Origin: Bemisia tabaci
Taxonomy: Eukaryota > Arthropoda > Insecta > Hemiptera > Aleyrodidae
Assembly: GCF_918797505.1 (NCBI RefSeq)
Contig: NC_092799.1
Location: 28,210,382-28,274,381 of the forward strand
Direction of reading: 5' to 3'
Length of the DNA stretch: 64,000 bases
Part shown: positions 24,301 to 36,300 of the stretch, piece by piece
Numbering within the stretch: position 1 is the stretch's first letter
Layout of the letters: the number at the start of each line of letters is the position of its first letter
Made by a program: the position numbers and the translations under genes
Notes under the pieces: generated by a model
The model's input: the letters and a program-made list of their open reading frames with translations, nothing else
What the model was told of the DNA's origin: nothing
Databases searched by the model: none

Positions 24301-27300
24301 GACCGTCGCACAGTAGAACGGATCTTTGAGAGAAGTCAGCGCCGGGCGGATTGTTGAAACCGCTGGGCCATTGGCGGATCCAGTAATTTGGCAACACCGG
24401 ATTTCCTCCATTTAAACCTATGAAAATGTATCGATTTTTGGAGGGGCCGGGTTCTTGCTCCGACAAGAATCGATTATTTAGCATAGGTTTAAATGGAGGA
24501 ATTCGGTGTTGCCAAATTGCTGGATCCGCCTCTGTGCTATGCTAAGCGGTAGACAGAGAAGAATAATTGCAAATGGAGGGATCCTATCGGTTGAAACCGG
24601 TAGCTTTTACACTCCAGGGGAAACTCATGGACAATTTATAGGGTCTCTCCCGGGTTGCCGCTAGTTTCTACATTACGTACGTCCTTTGTATATTGCTATT
24701 GCGATTGTATCGCTAAATTGTCTCTGTTTCTTCTTTGTCTACCGCTTTGCTTGTGAGTTTTTATAATCAGCACATTGAAATGGAGATTTGAGAAAAAGAG
24801 ACTCGAAGTGAGATTTACTGCTTCGTGACGTCATTCGGTGGTATTTCTCATTTAGACAAGTGCTTCAGCAGATTTGACCATTCGTTTCCTCCGGTTTTTT
24901 CAATTTGTTGAACTCCTGTATATAAAACTCATCGAGTTTTTTAGTCAAATCTAAGAATTTTCTTTATGGATGCCTCAGCAGTGTGTTTGTTCTACTCTTA
25001 AATGTCGGAGTAGTCTAAAGTGTGAGCTTCTTGCATGATGAACCTCTCATTGTCTACAGAACCTCTCCTACATGCATTAATATCTACCTCAAGCCGGCTA
25101 CTTCCTGAACAGTCCTATCAAGATTTTTGGTCTGTTATCCTGAAAACCACAAGCTGAAGATTTTAAATCGGGGAAATTCAAAAGACATCTCAAGATTTTA
25201 GCCTCCGACGACGTTTTTGCCCTCAGAAACGTTAGCTCATTTTCCTACTCAGTCGTTTAAGTCTCCAAGAAAACCAATTCAATGCTCTGCTGTGTCCAAA
25301 ATAGGTCACAATCAATTTACTATTGGTGTCCAATACATTCGATTACAGTTTTTAGACGAAGTTTCTGAACGCAGAAATGTTAGTTTACTTTTCTACTCAT
25401 GCGTTGAAGTTTCCGAGAAAACCTCATCAGTGCTCTGCGTTGGGTCTAAAATAAGTCATGTTTTAATCAGTATCGATGTCCAATACATTTGACTACAGTC
25501 ATCGGATGAAGTTTTTGTACCACCTCGTTGTGCCTTTGATATTTGATGTTTAAGTGGAAACTACTGAGTATACTAAATACGCGGATACCCTTGGTTCATG
25601 AATTGAACAATTATTAGAGAAGATATGACAAAATGATCGAATCTGCTAACATGCGTGTGTTTAAATAGGAAATGCCGCCAGATGACGTCACTAGGCGGTG
25701 CATTTCCCACTTCTAAATCTATATTTTGACACTATTTTCCATATTAGAGAAAAATTATAAAAAAACACTGCGAAATCAACTATTTAAGCACTTTCAGATG
25801 GAGCAATTAAACATTTGCATGCAAATTCTCCTTTTCAATAATCAGTCCGCTGACTTCTCTCAAAGAGCCGCTCCAGCGGGTCGATTATTGAAATTGATAG
25901 ACAAAGCTATAGACAAAGAAGACAAAAGGGATTTGGAGGGATCCTATTGGTGGAAGCGGGTGGTTGCAATGGACAAAGAACGTGGGTGATAGACTAGCTA
26001 ACGGCAACCCACGAGAGACCCGATAATTAGTCCATCATTTTCTCCCTTAGTCTAGAAGAGCCACCCGTTTCCACCTATAGGATCGCTTCGTACTCTCTAT
26101 GTCTTCTTTGTCTATCGTTTTGTCTATCAATTTCAATAATCAGTCCGCAGCGTGCGTTAAATTCATCTTCTCTGTCTTTAGATATGTCCATGAATTTCGA
26201 TGATGAGCCCGCTGTGCGAAGTCGCATAAATTCTGAGCGAGCGGAGCGCAGGACGCATGCGCTTCCTGATGACAGAACACGGTGTCTACGGGAGAAACAA
26301 GTCTTTTGAAGTCGGCGACGATGGCGGTGACAGCGACGCAACTGCCGCAGTCGCGGTTGCGGTTAGGTAAGCCGTAAGTTACGGCAATTCATTCACATCG
26401 TCGCCGAGCCGCGCTCGGCCCTACCCGGCTCTCGGCGCATGCGCGCCAGTCGCGATTCGGCCACGCGCGCGCCGGCGCCACGAAAATCGCCGAGCGTGGG
26501 TAATCACGGTCATTGGGTCTACTTTCTTGCCGCCAAAGAAAGTTGCCAAGCTCCGCTCCGTGGACCTGATTCCCGATTGGTATACCTTTATTCGGAGTTT
26601 TGCCGTCTCTGCGGTGCTCAGCAGTAACGTCGTATGAACATCCGTGAGCACCCAATTTCTCCCGGTTGAATATTTTTCAGCTTTGGGTTTGAAATGATTA
26701 AATTATGATTTTTCGGATTCAATATTGGATTCAGAGAAAATATATTTCAGAGACCTCGCACCAGGAATGCTGGCGTGCTAAGGAAGAACGCTGTATGAAC
26801 CTTCACGCGTTGCCAAATTTCCATTCATAAAACATGAATTTCCCTGTAAACTCATGAATAATATTCTTCCAATTTTTCTGATGATGTTGTTTGCTATTTC
26901 ACCTGAAGTTCCTGAAAATCTCAAGGAAAAATATTCACATCTTTCCTAAAAAATGAACATTTTACAGACCGAAATTTGGCAACTCTCGAATGTTCATACG
27001 GCGCGTTCTTCCTTGTCACGACAGAATGGATTCATATCACCCGAGAAATCCTCTTCCTAAAGAAACGCGGCACGAATTTTCATAAAAATTTAGTCACTCT
27101 TGATAGTCTGGGATAGAGAAAATTATTTTGGATCAGACTTCTATCAATATTAGCTTAGTTTCATCGTTACCTTTCCCGAATTTCTATCTTTTAGCTTGTT
27201 TTTATTGGTGAAAAGATCGGCCTAAAGGGCAAACCAAATGTGACATGACTGCTTCCGGCTTGCATCTCTGCGAATGAGCAGTGGCAACGCTTGAGAGTTG

Positions 27301-30300
27301 GCAACTCTTGGATTTGCTCATTAAATTTATGTTAAATAATCGATATTGATCGAATCTACGTGAGGCTGCGAGATATTTTTACGAGTCGATATTTTACAAT
27401 TGAGTTAAATAGAGGAAGAAGAGTATTGCCAATTTGCGAAAATCGCCAATGCGAGTTATGAGTGACATCAGTCATGGTCAAACGTCGAACTGGTCATTGC
27501 TCATTGTTCAGGTTATTGGCCTTCAAATTCTTCCGTATTATTTGGATACAAATAATGCAATCCGTATGCAAAGTCGGCTGCTGGTTGGCAATACCTTTTC
27601 TATTAGTGTGCATTGCTGCTCGTTAGGGCCTTTGCTGAGAGATTGGTTTTGTGGCTTTTGGGTGGCAGTGTGAATGAACACTGATACCTCATATCCCTAT
27701 TTATAAATATGTATATAATATAATTCAATGTTACGTTCTACGCAGCTTAGCCAGCCAAATTTCGAATTATAATGCATTAATAAACAAGATGTAATTTTGA
27801 AGATAATTGTAATGGGAATATGATGTGAATTTGAAGATAATAGTAATGTATGGAAGAAATCTCCCATGGATGTAAACAAGCACACAACCTAACCCCCTTT
27901 GTAAAATCCTACCCAGGATGCAAATAAAGTACCCATTCTATCTATCTATCAATCTATCTATTAGTCTGATATACTTCAATTCAAGAATCAATCGTCTCTC
28001 ATAATAATCAAATGATTCATTTGGACCAAAATCAAAGAAGTTAAAGACACAGACTCTTCGATTTGTATTTTCCATTAAATTAATAATTTAGAATTATACG
28101 ACTTTAAACTATAAATGTATGATTACTTACTCGTTGGAAGAGGACCGCACCTAGCTTCACTTTTGAATGTGCAAAGTTTGTTGACATCGTCGAAGTAAAG
28201 GCCGGAAGGACACCTGTTTAAGTATGGATAGTTGTCGACGCACTGCAAAAATTGAAAAAAAAAAAAAAAATAGTGACTAAACAAACAACATTGCCGAAAT
28301 AAAATATTTAGGGGCTTTAAAACGATAGGAATTGTAGCCAGAAGACACGGTGATAATTTTAAGAATTCGGGCCATTTTTTAGTATTTTTTTCGTGAAGGT
28401 TACGCAAACAACTATTTTGCCTTCATTCCTCGAGGTAGGCAACAAAACATCATTTGTCCAAAAATAGTTTTCTATTTCGGGACTCGTATCTTCTGCTGTC
28501 CACGGATCTTACATACATAAAGTCGCTTTTATAGCGCCGCCTCGCGCTCTGCGACGCCAATCGCCATTGCCCCTATCCTCCAGAGATCATCAGGCAATTG
28601 GCACTTCTGATCTCCTCCTCCACCCTTGTCGCCAACCTTTCACAGGACGTCCACGCCGTCGCCTTCCGGAGGAACCCAATCGAAGACTGCTTGGGCAACC
28701 GGTCGTCTGCCATCCTTCGCACATGTCCATACCAGACCAACTGCTTGGACCTGATATCGTGCACGATGTCCTTCTCTACACCCATGATCTCGCGTACTTT
28801 TACATTGCGGATACGCTCTCTTCTTGAGATGCCAGCAGACCACGGATCTTTACCGGTAAAAATTTTATCAAGCCTCGTTTTTTTAATAGATTTAACACTA
28901 AGGTCATGTTGCCAAATAAAACGTGGGTCAATGCCAAAAGAGACTGAGATCAGAACAAATCACACAATAATGTCAGTTTTGATTATGCTCATGAGTACTA
29001 ACCTCAGAGGATGCACTGAAAAATAGTTCGATCAGTTTCCATTAACACTGATCTGACACTGATCAAGACTGACATCAGTCACTTGCACAAGTCTTCGTCT
29101 TCATAGTACCAATTTACGAGTGTTATTTAGCATTGGCGTATGTGCGAACTACCGTCAAAAGTAAAAACATCAGAAATGAATTTCAGATCTTTCATTTATT
29201 CTCTACGTACATATATTGGTTCAGCCCTTACCAGAGTTCATCGTTTCAATTTTAATTTCCATTGGAATGTCAAAGTCTCAAAATCTATGTAAAAGATTTT
29301 CCATTGGTTTGCTTGTAGTAGAACGCTCGGGGATATTTAAAACTCATGACGAAAACTTATGACTTAAAGAATGTAATTATGACGTATTAGCTTTAGACGG
29401 CAGTAAAACGACATTGGTGACCGATAATTTGGACGTATTTCTGTCAAACGGAACTATGTGCATTAAAACATGAGCCCTGAGACCCATAAGAATATACGCA
29501 TAACAGGGCTCAAGTCATAAAACACATAGTTCCATTTGACAGAGACACGTCCATTTTTACAAGGTGGTAACAGTGCTGGGTCTACACGGCTTTGCGGGGG
29601 AAAAGGACATAAATTCAGAAATTTCAGTTAGACTTACAAATTTTGAGCTCTAATGAGCTCTTTTTTTCTTGATTATTTTTACTGGGACAGAATCACGCAT
29701 GTATACGTAATTATTTGTTACTTATATTAATTTCATGCATTACGCATACGCTTCGAGGACACATTCTGCTTACATATAGACAATGAGACTTCCAAACCAA
29801 TTACGTCGTTTCCGAAATTAAGGAACCTCCGCTCGTCTTTTATATTTTTAAATCAACATCATTGCGAAGTATTTCAGAATTTGCTTCGCATACGGGAGAA
29901 AAATTACTGATGTTTTCAGAGGTTGACGTAAAGTACTTCTCTATTTAAAAAATAAAGTATGACAGAAAGTTCACAGCGTCGTAACCGAGATGCGTGGGTT
30001 TGGGTTTCACCGCCGCACAGTGGATCGAGTCAGTGGGAGAGGTCGGACAAAATTTATAGACTTTAAAAGCTTATAACTCCGTCCATACAAAATTTTGAGA
30101 TTCTAAAAGTGGTTTCATTGGTTTCCTCGTGAACTTTTCTCCTGTAACCACCTTGAAATTTGAAATGTGACTAAATAAACATCAAAATTTACAGTCCAGT
30201 GAAAAAGTTCATGTCCGACCTCTCTAATTGATCGATTCAATGCACTGAAAAAAAATATCGGTGTATTTACTAAGAAAAGGGTAAAATTACCAAGAATTCA

Positions 30301-33300
30301 GGGTTCTATTTGATCCCAGTTTTTTCTTGGTAAAATCACCATTTATGGAATTGGTAATTTTACCGAGAAATCTCGGTAAAATTAGTGAACTTTCTCGGTA
30401 ATTTCACTGGACCTTAGTAAAAACGCCAATATTTTTTATCGACTGTGGTAGAATTACCGAGATAAAATGGCAAAGTTACCGGGAATTGATTACCAATGAA
30501 AGTGGTATTCTTCCCTGAAAAAAACAGTAAAAATACCGGTTTTTAGGTAAGCTTACTAGCCTGTCTTGGTAAAATTACCAATGATTGGTAAAAAAGTGAG
30601 ATGGTAAAGGTACCAACGGACCTTGGTAAAAACGCCGATAATTTTTTTTCAGTGTGTGCGTCGATATTGGGATTTGTGTTTGAATCCATTGAAGGTAAAT
30701 CAAATCGATTAAAATGATAGAAACAGTTTTTTTTTATTTAGTTTTTTTCAATCACCATCTTTGCGGAGACGGTGTCATTGGACGTAACGGGAGGGAGGGT
30801 CATTACTCATAATCAGTCTCATCTCCTACAGCTTCGCTTCTCTCATACTCCCACACGCACACTCACTCACACTCTCGCAGTTGCTTACGGACGGAGCGAT
30901 GGAAAAAACAGTGAGGGTGTGTTTGTGTGCGTCTGTCTGCTCACGCGACTTGAGGCGGCATTGGCCGGCAAGGCGCGACAATACATGTAATTATATGAGC
31001 CTGCGCGGCGCAGGCGTTGTGCCCAGGTGTGCAAGGTCCCGTTCGATAGCTCCCAGTCATCATCGTGATACGGGACGTATTTATACAAAAAGAACCAACA
31101 ATACCTACAGGTTCAGTTACACGATCAAATTGAGCCATCAAACTGAAGCTCTGATTGGTGGAAAAAGACCTGAGGTGAGAATGCGACCAATGAGAGGCCC
31201 AATTTGATGGCTCAATTTGATCGTGTAACTGGACCTCAACAATATCATTTGAGGGACTTGGAGGGCAAGGCGCTTAAGTGCAGTTATTGAAAAAAAAATT
31301 GAGATACACTGGAAAAAAAAAACCACTTGGGTCTGGAGTCCAGACTCTTCATAACATTGACAAGAAAAAATACTTTGGATCTAACCCGATTTTTCCTTGA
31401 ATCGAAGAGCCGATCGAGCCTCTTAATTTAGGCCGATTTCCTTTTGATTCAAGCAAAAAGTCCGATTAAATCAATAGTTTTTTTCTTGAAAGAGTAGACT
31501 CTAGATCCAAGCGACTTTTTTTCCAGTTCGGGAGTTCGGGAGGGGCGTCTCTAGAAAATTTTCGAAATTTTTAAGCATGTGATATGCAGTTTTAGTCAAT
31601 TTCGTCTTGGAGAATTGCCAAATATAAGCGTGCTCCTTTCTTTCTTTCTTCCCTTTTTTTATTCAATCGCCCCCTACAACCCCCCCCCCCCTTGGACCCT
31701 CTTATGCACCAGAAAAATCATTTCAACTTCTTTTCTGTTCGCAAGTTTGGTAACACTGAGCGAAGCAATGCCGCTAAAAATGTCCGTGAATTAAGGAACC
31801 ATATATTTATGTATTGTTATTTAATTTAAAACTCAATACACCCTAGCTGTAGCTGACTCTTAGACCTTACCTGATAAAATCTCCTGCACGTGGCCGGATC
31901 CGCAAAATTGCCATTTCCAGCACCCTCAGGACATATAAATTCTTCTTGCCCTTTATTGTCCTCAAAAAATCGCTTGCTGTTCCTTGAGTCGTTGTTATTA
32001 TTGTCTTGGCACCTCACTGCAAATACCCATAAAAATATTGTGTCATCGTAAACAATTTTTACTCGTATGATTTCGGGGTATGTTACAAAAACAATTAAAA
32101 ATTGAATCAAAGCATTATGCCCTAAAATATTAATCTCATTTTGAAAAAAGTGTAGAATTAATGAAACGAAATATTTACTTAATCTCATGCGGCATAAAAC
32201 CCAGCAAAGAGGATTTATTTTGTATAATTCGCAATTCACTTGCTTTTAGCAAACACACACCAGTAAAACCTCTACTCACATCAGTAAAACCTCTACTCAC
32301 ATCAGTTTAGTATTTTACTGATATCGGCAAATAAATTCTATTCATATTGGTACAATTTGTCTTTAATTTCTCTAACAGAACTATTTCTGAACGAGAGACA
32401 CCTTTATAGTATGCACACCGAGAAAATTTTTTAGTCAGATCAACCAGAAAACTAGTTGATCCAATGAGACTACTCCAATGAATATTTCCCGGAATGGAAT
32501 GATACTTGAATCAACTGGAATAGCCAGTTAGATTTTTTCTAGTTGAGGTAAATGAAAATTGTCCTTGTTTTAAATGGTTAGAATCCTTGCGGTAACTGGA
32601 ATTATCCTCGGAATAACTAGAAAATATCCTTGAAATGACGGGAAAATTATTTGGTATCACTGGAAAATGTCCAGAGACTCTGCCCCTAGTTTCTGGCCTT
32701 TGAAGACATGTTAGTATGTATTAAATAAAATATACATTAAAAATCACAAAATTATGGTCACCTAATTTGATTTACAATTTTACAGAGTCCAGTTGATTCA
32801 AATGAGACGTCCATTCACATCAAGTACCCTATCCATTTGGATCAACTATTTTTCGGCGTTAAATTAACGTGGAAAAGTGCCAAGTAGACACTTTCGTTAA
32901 ATTATCTGTTCTTTTTTTCTCCGTGCAAAATTTAAAAGTGATCACTTTCCGAATTTTTTGATACGTAGCTTAGATTCTGAGTTATCAGACATCGCAAATT
33001 TTACGTCTGTCCTGGTATCACCTGGACCCTTAGGTATACTAATGGTAGTTGGCCGAACTGTGGATGTACGTTGAGAGATTCAAGTGATATCAGTAGAGAT
33101 GCAAATGATACCAGCAAAATTTGTTTAACTCTTTCAATCGGTCATTTTGTGTAGGTTTGCGCATGCTGTAACGTAAAGAGCAGTCTTTTTCCCTTGAAGA
33201 TTCCAGAACAGAATTTATCAGATGGACATGGCATTCAGGTAAATCTACTTGATATGACTATATATAAGTATAATCCATATATTTTTGATAAATATTCCTC

Positions 33301-36300
33301 TTGTATTTTTGATAAATATACTCTGATTTTGTGAAAATATCCTGATTTAAATTATTTTAATTCGCTTTGAGGTCACTTGAAGATATGCGAGATTCACTAT
33401 GAGACTGAAAAATTTTCGGTCTGAAAATATATGTACACGGACGAAAAAATCAGACCGCGATCCAAAATCGTCGGTACTACAAGCGCAAACTGCTGTATTC
33501 AACACGGTGGTGGCGAAAACATATGGCAATTGTATCAAATATTACAAATAAATTCTATTTTGGAACCTCTTAGTGGAAAATGCGCATATATCACACTGGA
33601 AAAAAAAAACACATTGGATCTAGAGTCCAGACTCTTAAAAACATCGACAAGAAAAAGCACTCTTGATTCAATCAGAATCTCGCTTAAATCAAGAACCAAG
33701 CCGCTTAATTTAAGCGGATTTCGTTTTGATTCAAGCAAAAATCCGATTGAATCAAGAGCATTTTTTCTTGTCGATGTTTTCAAGAGTCTGGACTCTAGAT
33801 CCAATGTGTTTTTTTTTCCAGTGTAGCGTTTGAGTTTGGGCAATTCTACCGAAAACCACTAGTGAAGACAGGTCAAGAATTCTGATGATATCAGTTGGAT
33901 CTCTACCCATGTCACTTAAATGTATCAATAACACGAGGAGAAAGAAATGAGCAAACGGATGTTTACGATACAACACACGATGATCACCACTTGATATTTT
34001 TAATCGAACGTCTGCCGGAGACAAGTAAAATAGTCGAGAGCTTGCTGCGACCAAAAAGAACTTCGCGATCGGGAGCAAATCGATCACTCAACTAGGAGAT
34101 GGCGTAATAGCAGGTGAGGAATTAGGCTTCCTGGTTAAATTGGCACCTATGCATTGTGGTAACACGGAATTCTAAATCCACTCTTATTACGCAAAGAAGT
34201 CACTCCTATCGATTTGAAAATGCGCTCGCTCTGCCCTGCCTATTTTTAGCCGAGGTAACGTCCAACTTAAAAATACACGTCCTCAGGATTTTCTGCTCAA
34301 GATGACCTCCGTTCACCGTCTGCCGTGTTCATGCCATGCTAAGGAAGAACGCCGTATGAACATTCGAGAGTTGCCAAATTTCCCTTATAAAACATGTATT
34401 TTTCACAAAATTCATGCATTTTCCCCCTTGAAATTTTCCCCTAGGTGATAATTCCAATTGGCCCCGTTGCCAACTTTTCTTACTCTGCGTTCAAGTCTCT
34501 AATAATATGTATTGCCCACTCCAACTCTGCCGTGCTAAGGAAGAACGCCGTATGAGCCTTCGAGAGTTGCCAAATTTCCTTTGATAAAACATGTATTTTT
34601 TACAACTTTCACTCATATTTTTCCTTGACATTTTCAAATATTTTTAAGATTACATTGCGTACAAAATTGTCTGAAGATTTTGGAAAATAATATTCACAAT
34701 TTTCCTGGTAAATTTGGTCTTATCGGAGGAAATTTGGCAACGTCTGAAGGATCATATGGCGTTCTTCCTTCCGGCAGCAGAACTCTAGTCGCTATGAAAA
34801 ATCGATTCTAATGTGTCTCGCTAAAATTGGACGTTTACCAGGTGATGAGTTCCATCTAGCCGCGTCGACTACTTTCTTTAATCAGCGTTTTAGTCTCTAA
34901 TAATACTTATACTGTCATGTGAAAATAATATTCGCAATTTTCCCGGTAAATTCAGTTTAATCGGAGGAAATTTGGCAACGTCTGAAGGCTCATACGGTCT
35001 TCTTCCTTAGGACGGCAGAACTCCAGTCGCTATGAAAAATCGATTCTAATGTGTCTCGCTAAAATTGGACGTCTAGGTACCAGGTGATGAGTTCCATCTG
35101 GCCGCGTCGACTACTTTCTTAAATCAGCATTTAAGTCTCTAATAATTCTTATACCGTCATGTGAAAATAATATTCACAATTTTCCCGGTAAATTCAGTTT
35201 AATCGGAAGAAATTTGGCAACGTCTGAAGGCTCATACGGCCTTTTTCCTTAGTGCGGCAGTATTGAGGACCAACTTACAATTTGCAGACGCGCCTCTTAA
35301 ACTTAAAACATGGAGCTTTGATCGCGCACTTTTTGGAAACTCATTTTCCTCTTCAATTTGGTTATGTAAATATGTCACATTGACGGTAAAACCGCAAGAA
35401 TGCGCACCTCGGTTGCGGTATATGATTCGAAATATCTGCTCCTATTTTAATTTCTAGAAAGAGACCGCGAGCAGAAATCAAGGCTTGAAATCTTCAAAGA
35501 ATATTTTTCACATGGAGAGAAAAATCACCGGAGTTTTCAAGAAATTACGTTTGTTACCTTCCGGCGTAGAAAATAAAGTATAATAGGAAGTCTGCAACGC
35601 CGCAAAACGAGGTACGCATTTCTGCAGTCCACTATGGATATGGAAAACATACTAAAGATGACGATTGTAGAGACAAGTATAACATTCCTCACGGTAGAAA
35701 GCCTGAAAGTTATCACATCAGTGGCGTGGCGCGAATTGCGATATATCGATTGTTAGGTCATTTAAACCTATGGAAAAGGATTGATAAACAGGGTGTTTGC
35801 AGCGAACACCTTAATAATCGATTCTTCACCATAGGTTTAAATGGCATAACAATCGATATATCGCAATTCACGCCACGCCACTGTATCACATTACTTTTGA
35901 AAGCCTTCCATTTTCGGTGCAAGCTAGAAGTGACATCTTTTTCATATTTAAGGGTGAGGGATTTCATTTCCTATCCATTATCCCGTGCAGCAAATAATGT
36001 TAAATCCGACATAGAAATTTTGAAGCCAGTTCTCTCTTTCACTGTAAGTATAAATCCGTGAAAAAGTTTATTGTTTAAAAGTAATAGTCAAGTAATTGTT
36101 CATCCTCAAATTGTTTGGGGGAACCTAAAGTACGTGCAAAGGGTGTCACTGTCAAGGGCAAGAAGTAGCTGATACAGCGTTGTAACGGTAAGATGGAAGA
36201 TGCTGCAAGATTTTTTATCACAATTTGGATTTCAGTCCTGCCTCTGAAGCTCGGATCGGGAGGAACGTTACGATTCGAGGAGAAAGTTGGTGAGTTGACA

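Noticed and set aside
24002..24484. 160-codon ORF on the minus strand
   Set aside because: It spans parts of two palindromic MITEs (23861-24090 and 24369-24534); no protein family is recognisable.
26389..26655. Overlapping minus ORFs of 76-88 codons in a GC-rich block
   Set aside because: High GC depletes stop codons; no splice context or known domain supports a gene.
28598..29026. 142-codon plus-strand ORF
   Set aside because: It is the antisense of the LINE fragment whose coding signature (WYGHVRRM) is on the minus strand.
33431..33843. Overlapping ORFs of about 100-130 codons on both strands with similar proteins (SLDSRSNVFF)
   Set aside because: They are mirror translations of the palindromic MITE at 33593-33825, so the similarity comes from the inverted repeat.
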